A DNA stretch of 64,000 nt, from assembly GCA_030849465.1 (NCBI GenBank), contig JARVLF010000008.1, forward strand, positions 310,001-374,000, in the 5' to 3' direction. Source of the DNA: Moesziomyces globuligerus (Eukaryota > Basidiomycota > Ustilaginomycetes > Ustilaginales > Ustilaginaceae). Position numbers and translations under genes: made by a program. This document shows positions 1-8,663 of this stretch, piece after piece (position 1 is the first letter of the stretch; each line of letters begins with the position of its first letter). A model generated the notes under the pieces. The model had not been told where the DNA came from. It ran no database searches and worked only from the letters and a program-made list of their open reading frames with translations.

Positions 1-196
1 TTGTCGCCATCCATCCTTATCCCAAACCCTTTCCATCCTCACCGCCATCTACATCCATCTTCATGTCCACATAAGCGTCTGGATCCGCAAAACCACGCCC
101 TCGGAACTCCTTCCCCACCCCGCCCCAGCTGCTTGCGCGCTCGTTTGCTCCGTCTCGCAAGCGCACCAGCCGTCACGCTGGCGCGCGCACTCCACC

Positions 197-3100
197 ATGT
201 CCAACCACGCGCACCACCCTTCGCCACCCGCATCGCCAGGCTCCTACTCCCACCATCATCACCCGCCTGCCTCGGCGCCCGCATCCGCAGCTTCCTACGA
301 ACAAAACTCGGCAAGATCGCCCGGATACCCTTCGCCTCCCGCATCGCCCCCGCACTTTGTCCACGATGACGCCTCTTCGTCCTCTCGCAAGCCTTTGGCA
401 TCCGCAGCTTCCTCGAGGTACGCTCCCCACCAAGCCGCCGCCTACTCCAGCATGACCAGCGCCGCTGCTGCGCTCCAGCACCCCTCCGCGCCACCCACCA
501 CCCACCATCCGCCCAGCAAGCTCGCCACCGGCGGACAGTCACACTCCCACCGCCCCGTCTCCGCCATGCCCACCCCGACAGAGCATGCCACCTCCGCCAG
601 CCGTTCCACCGCTTCCGCAGCCGCAGGCGCCTCCAACGTCTTTGCCAGCATGAACGCAAACTACACCGAGCGACGCGCGAGCGCACATCCAACCATGTCC
701 GCCTCCCACAACCCCAACCCTCCACCCATGCCCGCGCCCATCGACCCCACCACGAGCCACGCACTCTCCTCGGGCATCCCCATCACCTCCCCCGCCGCCC
801 TCTCCTACTTTGCCGCTCACCCGCGTCGCCAGCAGGTCCACTTTGGCAACTACCTCCTCCTCCAGACCCTCGGCGAAGGCGAGTTCGGCAAGGTAAAGCT
901 CGGCGTCCACAAGGAGTGGGGCGAGGAGGTCGCCGTCAAGCTCATCAAGCGCGACAAGGTCGCCACAGAAGCGCCCCTCGTCCTCGACGACTCGCAAAAC
1001 AAGGACCCCGCAAAGATGTCCAAGGTCGAGCGCGAGATCCAGGTGCTCAAGGACGTCCGCCATCCCAACATCGTCCGCCTCTACGAGGTCATCGAATCCG
1101 ACCGCTACATCGGCATCGTCCTCGAGTACGCTTCCGGCGGCGAGCTCTTCGATCACATCCTCGCCCACAAGTACCTCAAGGAGGACCACGCCTGCCGCCT
1201 CTTTGCACAGCTCATCTCCGGCGTCTCCTACCTCCACCAGAAGAAGATCGTACACCGCGACCTCAAGCTCGAAAACCTCCTCCTCGACCGCAACCGCAAC
1301 GTCATCATCACCGACTTTGGCTTCGCCAACAACTTTGAGGACAAGCGCAACGACCTCATGGCCACCAGCTGCGGCTCCCCCTGCTACGCCGCCCCCGAAC
1401 TCGTCGTCCAGGACGGCCTCTACGCCGGCTCCGCCGTCGACGTCTGGTCCTGCGGCGTCATCCTCTACGCCATGCTCGCAGGCTACCTCCCCTTCGACGA
1501 CGACCCCGCCAACCCGGACGGCGACAACATCAACCTCCTCTACAAGTACATCCTCGCCACCCCGCTCTCCTTCCCCGAGTACATTACCGCACAGCCCCGC
1601 GACCTCCTCTCCAAGATGCTCGTCCCCGATCCCACCCGCCGCGCCACCCTCGAGCAGGTCATGCAGCACAGCTGGCTCCGCAACTACCGAGAGCTCTTCA
1701 AGTTCTCCGTAGACGACCTCGAACGCGCCGCCACAGAGCAGCAGACCAAGAAGCGCCAGATGTACCGCCAGCAGATGCTCTACCAGCAGCAGCTCCAGGA
1801 GCAGCAGCGTCGCCAGCAGCTCGAACGCAGCCAGTCGGTGCGTCAGAACGTATCGCACCTCCCCGTCGGCACCGCTTACACCACCAACGCTGCCGTCCCC
1901 GCTCCCTCGGCCGCCGCGCATCGCCAGACGCTGCCGGTCAGCGCCACCGTCCCCGATCGTCTCTACGAACCCGTCGGCAGCGCTACCAGCGTCCCGCGTC
2001 CGGCAGCCCTGCCCGCAGCCGCCCCAGCCACCAAGAGTGTGGCTGCGGCTCAACCAGCTGCGCCGCTGGAGCCCACAGCGGCGCCTCTGCCCCGCGCTGC
2101 CACGACGGCCAACGTGGCTGCAGGCGCTGCCGCCTCCCTCGTCGACCCTGTCACGGCGCTCGGCAACGCTCGCGGCGAGCCGCGCACCCGCCTCGACGAC
2201 GACTCCACCGCCGCCGCCGCTTCAGCCACGCGCAAGTCGGCCACGCCGGCTCCTGCGCCTGTCAACGCAGACCAGCGCCGTCCCGCCGCCCAGAAGGTGC
2301 AGCGCCACACGATCCAGCTCGAGTACGGCGGCGACGAGCGTTCGCGCAACGACTCGGCTCCTGGCCCCATCGCTTCTCCGCCCGGCTCGCGTCACGCTTC
2401 GCAGACGCACCGCAAGGTCAGCGCCAGCAGCACCGCTTCCAGGGTCTCGGAGGCCGAACGCGCCAAGGCGGCCGCCGACAAGCTCGCAGCAGCTGCGGTG
2501 CCGCCGTCGGTGCTCCAACCTGCTCCAGCGCCCGTCAAGGCGGTCATCCCGGCCGTGCCCGCCGTCGTTCCGGAGAGCGAAAAGGTGATCGAGGCCAGGG
2601 CCGAGGGTCGCGTCCATGCCGCCTCGGACATGATGCGCTCGGCCTCGACCAGCTCGGCCTCGCGCATCTCGGTGCCCGCACCCATCGCCGAGCAGGCCTC
2701 GTCGTCTTCCAAAGCCGATCGTGCCCCCTCCGCACCGTCGGGAGCCAGGGCACGCGTGCCGAGCTCGGCCAGTACCTCGGGCCGCGTCCTCGCCGACGGC
2801 ACCAACGTCCTGGGTGCAGCTAGCCCAGCTTCAGCTGCCTCAACGCAGGGCCAGCGCGTCTCTTCGAACCCGCTGCCTGCGAGCCAGTCGGTGGGATTCC
2901 CTTCCGCTCCGACTGCGGCGTCCGCTTCCACCAGGCCTCCTTCGGCGACCCGACCGATCACCGCAGACAAGGCCGCTGCTGCTGCGACCCGCCACCGCAA
3001 GGGCATGTCTACGGACAAGTTCTTCCTCTCGCGCCTCCTCGGCTCCAACCAGGCCAACCAGGCCAACGTCAACGGCAACTCGCCCCGAGTGGGCGACGAC

Positions 3101-4723
3101 AAGCTGGCCTCGCCTACAGTCGATGCGTCCGCCGACAAGAGCAAGAGGAACAGCGTGACGCGCACCGGCCTGGATCGCGCACCAAGCTCGAGCGGTGGGG
3201 CGGAGAAGAGCAGCCGTCGCAAGGCGATGAGCCTGGTCGTGGGCCGACCCAACGAGCCCTCGTCCGCCGCTTCGGATCGTGCGCGTGCGCTCGAGGCTGG
3301 CCTCGCCTCCAACCCTGCTTCGCGCACGTCGACGCGAACCAGGGAGGACGCCATCGCGGCCGCCAACACGCGCGCAGCTGCGCAGAAGCAGAGGAAGGAG
3401 TCTGGCAGTCTGGCCGGTTCGGGCAGCTACGCCGCCTCGTCGGCTTCGTCGAGGCAGCCGGCGTCGAGTTTGCGCCAGCAGTCCCAGCAGGCCGCGCAGA
3501 ACTCGCACGACAGGACGTTCTACGACGGATCGACCATCGCCAGCACCTCGACCACGGGCCCGTCGAGCAACGCGGCCAAGAAGGTGATGGACTGGTTCCG
3601 AAAGAAAAGCCTCTCGCGCGGCACGTTCAACGAGCAGCCGCCGCTCGGTCCGTTTGAGAGGTCGCCCACCTCGTCGCACCTCAATGGTAGCGTGCCCTCG
3701 ACGCCGTCCGTCGTCGTCACGGGCGCGCAGGCCTCGCCGAGTGCCAATGGGCATGGCCGTCATGCGGAGGCGCAGACGGGCAGCGAGGGGGTGAGCGGTG
3801 CATCGTCGGTGCCGTCGTCGCGCTCGGCGTCGGGCACGCACAGCGAGACGAGCGAGGCGACCGAGATGACGCAGGCGACCAACGTGACCGAGGCGTCGCA
3901 CGGCGAGAGCGACGGCATCAAGTCGAGCGCGTCGACGGTGCAGCAGCAGGCGACGCCCAAGGCGTCGCTTTCGGCCGTGTCCAACGTGTCGCATGCTTCG
4001 GGCGTCGAGCGGGCGCCGGCTCGGGCGGTGGCGGCTTCGGCGGCCACGCGCGCGAGTGCGTCGTCGGCGGTGGCGAGGCCGTTCAACGAGATGCAGCTGC
4101 GGTACCATCTGGGAGCGGTGGATCAGTCTGCGCTGACGTCGCGGTCGCCGATCGAGGTGCTGCGTGAGGTGCAGCGCGTGCTGTACGAGATGGGCGTCGA
4201 CGTGCGGCGCGAGAAGGACGAGGACTTTAAGCTCGAGTGCGTGCGGCGCAAGCGGGCCAAGACGCTGATTAGCGCGACGCATGGGATCGGCATGAGCATC
4301 CGCAGCTCGGTCTTCCCGCCTACGCAGGCGGATGTGGAGCGCTCGTCGCGCATGAGCCACCGCGACTCGCTGACGCCGAGTGCCAGCACGCCGGGCGGCG
4401 GGTCGTTGAGGAGCTTCCTGCGCAGGGGGTCGTATCAGGCGGGAGCGACGAGCCCCAAGATGGGGGCTGCGGCGCTGCCGACGTCGTCGACCGTGGCGTC
4501 TGGCTTGGTGCACGACGAGAACCAGCCGCCACCGCTGTACGGCGATGCGGCCGTCGACGGTGGGCAGGAGGTGAGGTTCTCGGTCGAGGTGACGCGCATC
4601 AAGAACCTCACCGGCCTCTACAGCCTCGACATCCGTCGCATGAAGGGCAACCTCTGGGCATACAAGTTTATCTACCAAGCCCTTCTCGATCGCTGCCAGC
4701 TTGGCAGCAGCGTCGGCGCTTAG
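197..4723 (+). CDS. KIN4: Kin4/Frk1-type Ser/Thr protein kinase with split KA1-like C-terminus
   Basis: Single-exon gene of 1508 residues; the ATG sits in a good context (CCACCATGT) after a pyrimidine-rich leader. The kinase domain is about residues 215-493: glycine loop GEGEFGKVKLG near 226, VAVK lysine near 249, HRDLKLEN near 353, DFGFAN near 373 and an activation loop ATSCGSPCYAAPE, which is the Kin4/Snf1-like pattern. It is followed by a Gln-rich helix (about 515-545) and about 740 residues of Ser/Ala-rich low complexity. The end resembles a KA1 membrane-binding domain in two pieces, about 1296-1352 (PIEVLREVQRVLYEMGVDV) and 1457-1505, split by roughly 100 low-complexity residues. In budding yeast Kin4 delays mitotic exit when the spindle is misplaced and is activated by phosphorylation of its activation loop. 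The kinase call is certain; orthology to Kin4 rather than another CAMKL kinase is inferred. Confidence 0.9.
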   Translation: MSNHAHHPSPPASPGSYSHHHHPPASAPASAASYEQNSARSPGYPSPPASPPHFVHDDASSSSRKPLASAASSRYAPHQAAAYSSMTSAAAALQHPSAPPTTHHPPSKLATGGQSHSHRPVSAMPTPTEHATSASRSTASAAAGASNVFASMNANYTERRASAHPTMSASHNPNPPPMPAPIDPTTSHALSSGIPITSPAALSYFAAHPRRQQVHFGNYLLLQTLGEGEFGKVKLGVHKEWGEEVAVKLIKRDKVATEAPLVLDDSQNKDPAKMSKVEREIQVLKDVRHPNIVRLYEVIESDRYIGIVLEYASGGELFDHILAHKYLKEDHACRLFAQLISGVSYLHQKKIVHRDLKLENLLLDRNRNVIITDFGFANNFEDKRNDLMATSCGSPCYAAPELVVQDGLYAGSAVDVWSCGVILYAMLAGYLPFDDDPANPDGDNINLLYKYILATPLSFPEYITAQPRDLLSKMLVPDPTRRATLEQVMQHSWLRNYRELFKFSVDDLERAATEQQTKKRQMYRQQMLYQQQLQEQQRRQQLERSQSVRQNVSHLPVGTAYTTNAAVPAPSAAAHRQTLPVSATVPDRLYEPVGSATSVPRPAALPAAAPATKSVAAAQPAAPLEPTAAPLPRAATTANVAAGAAASLVDPVTALGNARGEPRTRLDDDSTAAAASATRKSATPAPAPVNADQRRPAAQKVQRHTIQLEYGGDERSRNDSAPGPIASPPGSRHASQTHRKVSASSTASRVSEAERAKAAADKLAAAAVPPSVLQPAPAPVKAVIPAVPAVVPESEKVIEARAEGRVHAASDMMRSASTSSASRISVPAPIAEQASSSSKADRAPSAPSGARARVPSSASTSGRVLADGTNVLGAASPASAASTQGQRVSSNPLPASQSVGFPSAPTAASASTRPPSATRPITADKAAAAATRHRKGMSTDKFFLSRLLGSNQANQANVNGNSPRVGDDKLASPTVDASADKSKRNSVTRTGLDRAPSSSGGAEKSSRRKAMSLVVGRPNEPSSAASDRARALEAGLASNPASRTSTRTREDAIAAANTRAAAQKQRKESGSLAGSGSYAASSASSRQPASSLRQQSQQAAQNSHDRTFYDGSTIASTSTTGPSSNAAKKVMDWFRKKSLSRGTFNEQPPLGPFERSPTSSHLNGSVPSTPSVVVTGAQASPSANGHGRHAEAQTGSEGVSGASSVPSSRSASGTHSETSEATEMTQATNVTEASHGESDGIKSSASTVQQQATPKASLSAVSNVSHASGVERAPARAVAASAATRASASSAVARPFNEMQLRYHLGAVDQSALTSRSPIEVLREVQRVLYEMGVDVRREKDEDFKLECVRRKRAKTLISATHGIGMSIRSSVFPPTQADVERSSRMSHRDSLTPSASTPGGGSLRSFLRRGSYQAGATSPKMGAAALPTSSTVASGLVHDENQPPPLYGDAAVDGGQEVRFSVEVTRIKNLTGLYSLDIRRMKGNLWAYKFIYQALLDRCQLGSSVGA

Positions 4724-5075
4724 GCCTGCGTTGCTGCTCGAATGGATGGTGGGCAACGCCGGTCCCGGTCGTTTGGTCGACTGTTCACATTTTGCATTTC
4801 CTTGGCATGCTTCTTTCCATACCCTCGCCTCTCTTTCGCACACACAACACATCGCACTCGAGACGTCGCATACACGTACATGACAGGCTTTCTTCCGTAC
4901 ACGCACCCACGGTTCTCTTCTCTCACACTTTCCCAGTTTTTTTCAGCAATGCAAGGTCTTTTCTTCCAGTGCGTTTGTGGTTGCGGCGTTGCCGTGATGC
5001 GCGGTGGCACTACTGCACATTCGTTGGATCCATCAGATCCATGAGGCCCAGTCGATCCTCGGGTCCCAAGGGTTC

Positions 5076-5120
5076 AATGGATTCAATGGGTTGCATGGGT
5101 TGCATGGGTTGCATGGGTTG
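5076..5120. repeat. 9-bp tandem repeat (catgggttg)
   Basis: Five units in a row, three of them perfect (5094-5120) preceded by two diverged units. Because the unit is a multiple of three, the minus strand reads as repeated Met-Gln-Pro, but only within a short unsupported frame. Confidence 0.85.
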
Positions 5121-5326
5121 GGCCTCTTGTTGTGGGGGTTGGTAGTTTGGGAGCTTGGCACTGAGCACACGAGCACCCAAGGCTGCAGCTAGCATCTCGC
5201 TCCTGCGGGAAGCCACGTCGAATTGGTCAGGCCGGGCAGTACGAGAGCTGCTAAGCAACGTCACGCCAGTCCACCCTTACACCGCACCGCCACCACCAAC
5301 ACCAGCAGCAGCTGCAGCATCGATAA

Positions 5327-5708
5327 GACGACTCGACTTGGATCCTCATGTTGGCTGAACCGCCCGAGGAGATTCGCACAGCAGCTTCGACGTGTTCCAG
5401 GTGTTCCAGGTTGCATTGGGCCATGCAGTAGTGCACGACGAACGGCTCTTGCAAGGGGCTTCGGACCGGTTCTCCTGCAGGCTGGCATCTGCTATCGTAT
5501 CCACCTCAGCCGTCTTGGCCACCTAGCAGCGCGACCAGCGGCGACCTTGAGCTGCACCGTCGTGCTGACCGAAGCGCTCAAAGGGCTGCACTGCAGCTTC
5601 GGTGGGGATTTCGTGCGGTCGTACACGACGAGGGCTGTTGCTCGGCTCGTGGTTGTTACTGCCGGCTCGAGCAGCACCACTTACGACGACTCGACTTGAA
5701 TCTTCATG
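5327..5708. repeat. Direct repeat pair, 24 bp, 358 bp apart
   Basis: Positions 5327-5350 and 5685-5708 match at 22 of 24 bases. On the minus strand both copies read ATG followed by (R/K)IQVESS; the copy at 5685 is followed directly by GTAAGT, a good splice donor. This could be a remnant of a local duplication. Confidence 0.6.
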
Positions 5709-5756
5709 GTGACCTCACCGCTCCGGATGTGCGCATAGTGGCTGGGGGGGAAAGCT

Positions 5757-6449
5757 TCAAGCGATCGTGCATCCGGACGGCTGCTGCTGTGCATCTGGCT
5801 GCTTCTCGTGGTTTAGGCGGGCTAGCATCTGCTGTACGCCCTCTACCGAGGTGGCTGCTATGCCCTCGTCCCAATTGACGACGATGGGACCCTCCTTGAT
5901 CCTGGGCATGCCGTTCGCCGCTTGGTTCTTGGCCATATGTTGAGCCAGCACCTTTTTCCTCCTCTCGTGCTCGGCGAGATCGAATCCCGACGTGGTGTAC
6001 CTCGGTGCGCGCTCCACCTTGGCGTCTGCAGGTTGCGGCGTGGCTAGGTAGTCGATGATGCTGCGGAGCTGGTCTGGCGTCGGCGGGTTTGCGGTCCGGT
6101 CCACCACCTCGAGCTGAAACGAGGGCGAGGTGGGCGGATCGGAAGCGGCTTGGCGGAGGTACTCCATCGCGCCACCGCCGACACCACCGCCGTTGGCTTC
6201 CACCACGCACGAGTCGCCGTGCGATCCCAAATGCACCGTGCGCGTCGCGCCGCCCTCGGGCAGAGTACGACGGATGCTCTGCGACGTCAACAGCTGCAGC
6301 ACTTGCTTGGATACCGGAGACGTCGCATCGTGACTGTGTCCAAAACGGCAAACGGTCAGTACGACACGGAAACAAGACGTAAAGAAGCGAGACGGATGGA
6401 CGTACAAGAGCGTGATGATGGCGGGTCCTTTGTGAAAGCGGATGGACAT
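5757..6449 (-). CDS. FMP46: Fmp46-like (DUF1687) thioredoxin-fold protein, two exons
   Basis: Model: complement(5757..6333, 6406..6449), 206 residues. The 72-nt intron starts GTACGT and ends ACACAG, and splicing restores the first strand MSIRFHKGPAIITLFHDA that an unspliced reading would destroy. Family features seen: the ITLFHDATSPVSKQVLQLL start, the block NPPTPDQLRSIIDYL near residue 100, and GPIVVNWDEGIAA near the end. Fungal Fmp46 proteins are putative mitochondrial redox proteins with a thioredoxin fold; no CxxC is visible here, so a redox role is only inferred. The protein is longer than yeast Fmp46 because of a Gly/Ala-rich insert and a polar tail. It is divergent from the F-box gene, with 272 bp between the two start codons. 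Confidence 0.82.
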   Translation of the reverse strand: MSIRFHKGPAIITLLYVHPSRFFTSCFRVVLTVCRFGHSHDATSPVSKQVLQLLTSQSIRRTLPEGGATRTVHLGSHGDSCVVEANGGGVGGGAMEYLRQAASDPPTSPSFQLEVVDRTANPPTPDQLRSIIDYLATPQPADAKVERAPRYTTSGFDLAEHERRKKVLAQHMAKNQAANGMPRIKEGPIVVNWDEGIAATSVEGVQQMLARLNHEKQPDAQQQPSGCTIA

Positions 6450-6721
6450 GGCTTCGCGCGCTCTGCAGCAGACAGTCACAATAGCGATGGCGGTAAAGAG
6501 GGTAGAGTCGGTGGATGGGGGTAATTGCGGTGGTGGTGGTGATGGTCTGGGGATGGAGAGCTGGGATGCACGGACAGTGCATGGGAATGGGGATGTGGAG
6601 GCTGAGTTTTGTCGAAACCCTTTTTTTTGACGTGCATGACAAGTGCCCATCCGATGCCAACTTAGCTTGCCATTACGCTCCCTACTCTCTGTCATTGTCG
6701 CGACGGGCAACGCTGCAGGTC
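6450..6721. promoter_or_regulatory. Divergent promoter region of FMP46 and the F-box/WD gene
   Basis: A 272-bp gap separates two divergent start codons and must hold both promoters and leaders. It is relatively rich in GGT/GGTGG repeats (6525-6545). No clear TATA element is visible. Confidence 0.5.
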
Positions 6722-8593
6722 ATGGGTCGACAGCCCTCTGCCCTGGTCGCGGATCATACGCCTCGCATCAAGGTGCGCCGTCGTAGCGGTGCAGATCCAG
6801 CACCACTGCTCGGCGTGCCTGTCGACGTCTGGCTGCACATCCTGTCGCACCTGGAGCCAGCGATGCTGGCGGCGTTTGCATCGCTCTCGCGCACCTGCCG
6901 TCGTCTACTCCATCTCGTCGACCAGCACGCCTGGCGCCTCGTCCTCACGCACCTCTACCCCACCATCTCGGCTGAAGCGCTCGCGCCGTTTCATCGTCGA
7001 TACGTGCGCGAGGCGCGGCAAGCCGGTCGGAGCTCTCGTCTGCCTGCGCGCTCGCTGCACTGGTACGCCTGCCGCCACGCCTCCACCCTCCATACCACCT
7101 GGAGCGGCGTCGTGGTCTCGGCACACTCGATCGACCTCCCTTCAGCACTGTATGGCAAGGCGGCGACGAGGGCGCGACGCTTCGGGGCGGATTTCGCCAT
7201 CCCGACGCTGGCGCTCGGCGAGCTCTGGACCGCCGTCGGCGTCCGGTCCGAGCTGCTCCTCTCGCGCACGTCCACCGAGCCCACCGCGGCGCTCTCATTC
7301 CAAGTGCGCGTTCAGCTCGATAGCTGCGCCGAGGCCGGGACGCTGCTCGCGCACGTGCAGAACAGGCCAGAGGGCACGCGCGACGATCCGTGGCTGGACG
7401 TCACGGCGCTCTACGCGGCGGACAGCGCAGCGCGCAAGCTGGTGGTGGGGTATGCAGATGGCGCGGTCCAGCTGCTCGAGGTGCGCTCGAGCGACGAGAT
7501 CGAGGTCACGCACGTGTTCAGGTCGGATGCGCGCCACGAGATCGCCGCGGTCTCGGTACTGCGCCAGCCGCGCGAGGGCGAGGGCGAGCGCGAGGTGCGC
7601 GGGAGCGTATTGGTGGCATCGCTATCCAAGCGCGGTCGGCTACGGATCCACGACCTAGGTGCAGAGACAGGGACGGGGGTATGGCAGATCGATGCAGACG
7701 GGACAGCGTCAGCATGCACGGGGGAAACGCCGGTCGAGTCGACGCAGTCGTCAGGCGCGGCTACGCCGAGGCAGTTCCGAAGCGCGGCGTTCAACAACGC
7801 GCCGCTGGAAGCAGATGCAGGCACACGCGCATGGTCGGTGTTGCTGGGCCAGCACACCTCAGCCTGTGGCGCCGAGCGATGGATCGCGGTAGGCCTGACG
7901 GGCGAGCACGCCGTCTACGTCTACCCGCTGCGGCACCACGAGGGCGGATTGCGGTTGGGCGAGCCGATGTACGTGGCCTCTACTGGTCAGCGCACCTCTG
8001 TCTACGCGCTAGCTAGCGCGCCACCGCAGTCCAACATCCCGTCGTTTCTGCTCTTCGTTGGCGGCTTCGACGGCGCAGTCAGAGTGTACGATCTCCGCGC
8101 GCTGGATGCGTTTGGCATGAGTGCGCTCTCCGACTCGCTCGATCCAGCCCAGGCACTCCGGCGACGCAGACGTGCCTCGAGGCAGTTGGATCCCATCGCC
8201 GTTCTGCGCGATAGCTACGACTCGGACGCGGTCTACAGCCTCGCCTTTGGCGGGCCGCGCGCACAGATGCTACTCGTCGGTGGCGCGCGTCACGCCAAGG
8301 TGCGCAACTTCCACCTCGACTTCCTCGAACACTACAGCGTCCCCCTGCTCTCCGGTCCATCCGCAACGCACGAGGCGAGGGACTGGACCGCCTTCGCCCT
8401 CCCCACCACCGACAGTCCGCAGTACGCACTCGCCGCCCAACCCCACCGCCTCCTTGGCCTCACCGACCGCAAACTCTGGCAGCTCAACTTCGCCACGCCC
8501 CTCCTCGAGCCCCGACCGAGCCCTCCCATCGCCTACTTCCGCCACGCAGACGCCGCACTAGCCTACTCATCCTCCTCACCCCCCACACTCTAG
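6722..8593 (+). CDS. F-box/WD-repeat-like protein
   Basis: 623 residues, intronless. The reading frame is open further upstream, but the first ATG next to conserved-looking sequence is at 6722 (MGRQPSALVADHT). An F-box lies at about residues 28-75 (GVPVDVWLHILSHLEPAML and then a Leu/Cys-rich helix ending RRLLHLVDQHAW). After it come several degenerate WD-like blades: VVGYADGAVQLLEVR near 240, FVGGFDGAVRVYDLRAL near 445 and VYSLAFGGPRAQMLLVGG near 502. F-box proteins bind Skp1 in SCF ubiquitin ligases, and the propeller would recruit substrate. The blades lack most GH and WD dipeptides, so the propeller is inferred. I do not recognise a specific ortholog. It ends only 70 bp from the convergent WBP1 stop. 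Confidence 0.72.
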   Translation: MGRQPSALVADHTPRIKVRRRSGADPAPLLGVPVDVWLHILSHLEPAMLAAFASLSRTCRRLLHLVDQHAWRLVLTHLYPTISAEALAPFHRRYVREARQAGRSSRLPARSLHWYACRHASTLHTTWSGVVVSAHSIDLPSALYGKAATRARRFGADFAIPTLALGELWTAVGVRSELLLSRTSTEPTAALSFQVRVQLDSCAEAGTLLAHVQNRPEGTRDDPWLDVTALYAADSAARKLVVGYADGAVQLLEVRSSDEIEVTHVFRSDARHEIAAVSVLRQPREGEGEREVRGSVLVASLSKRGRLRIHDLGAETGTGVWQIDADGTASACTGETPVESTQSSGAATPRQFRSAAFNNAPLEADAGTRAWSVLLGQHTSACGAERWIAVGLTGEHAVYVYPLRHHEGGLRLGEPMYVASTGQRTSVYALASAPPQSNIPSFLLFVGGFDGAVRVYDLRALDAFGMSALSDSLDPAQALRRRRRASRQLDPIAVLRDSYDSDAVYSLAFGGPRAQMLLVGGARHAKVRNFHLDFLEHYSVPLLSGPSATHEARDWTAFALPTTDSPQYALAAQPHRLLGLTDRKLWQLNFATPLLEPRPSPPIAYFRHADAALAYSSSSPPTL

Positions 8594-8663
8594 ACCAGGA
8601 AAAAAAAACCCCAAATCCTGGACAACTTTTCTTCATTGACGATCGGGGAAGGGTTGTTTTTCT

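Larger units (their letters stand above)
4724..5756. other. Convergent 3' intergenic region between KIN4 and FMP46
   Basis: About 1 kb lies between two genes that end towards each other. It holds the 9-bp tandem repeat at 5076-5120 and a 24-bp near-perfect direct repeat (5327-5350 and 5685-5708). Small open frames on both strands (up to 158 codons) show no domain and have poor composition. I see no supported gene. Confidence 0.6.

Noticed and set aside
539..2053. Long minus-strand open frame (504 codons) inside KIN4
   Set aside because: It is antisense to the kinase domain. G/C-rich third positions remove stops from antisense frames; its composition (runs of Val, Glu, Leu, Asp) mirrors the kinase codons.
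2840..4906. Minus-strand open frame of 688 codons over the KIN4 C-terminus
   Set aside because: Arg/His/Ala-rich shadow frame without domains; the plus strand carries the KA1-like sequence.
5251..5454. Resemblance of a minus-strand frame (NLEHLEHVEAAVRISS) to a proprotein-convertase P domain
   Set aside because: Too short, no catalytic domain nearby, and no splice structure that would link it to one.
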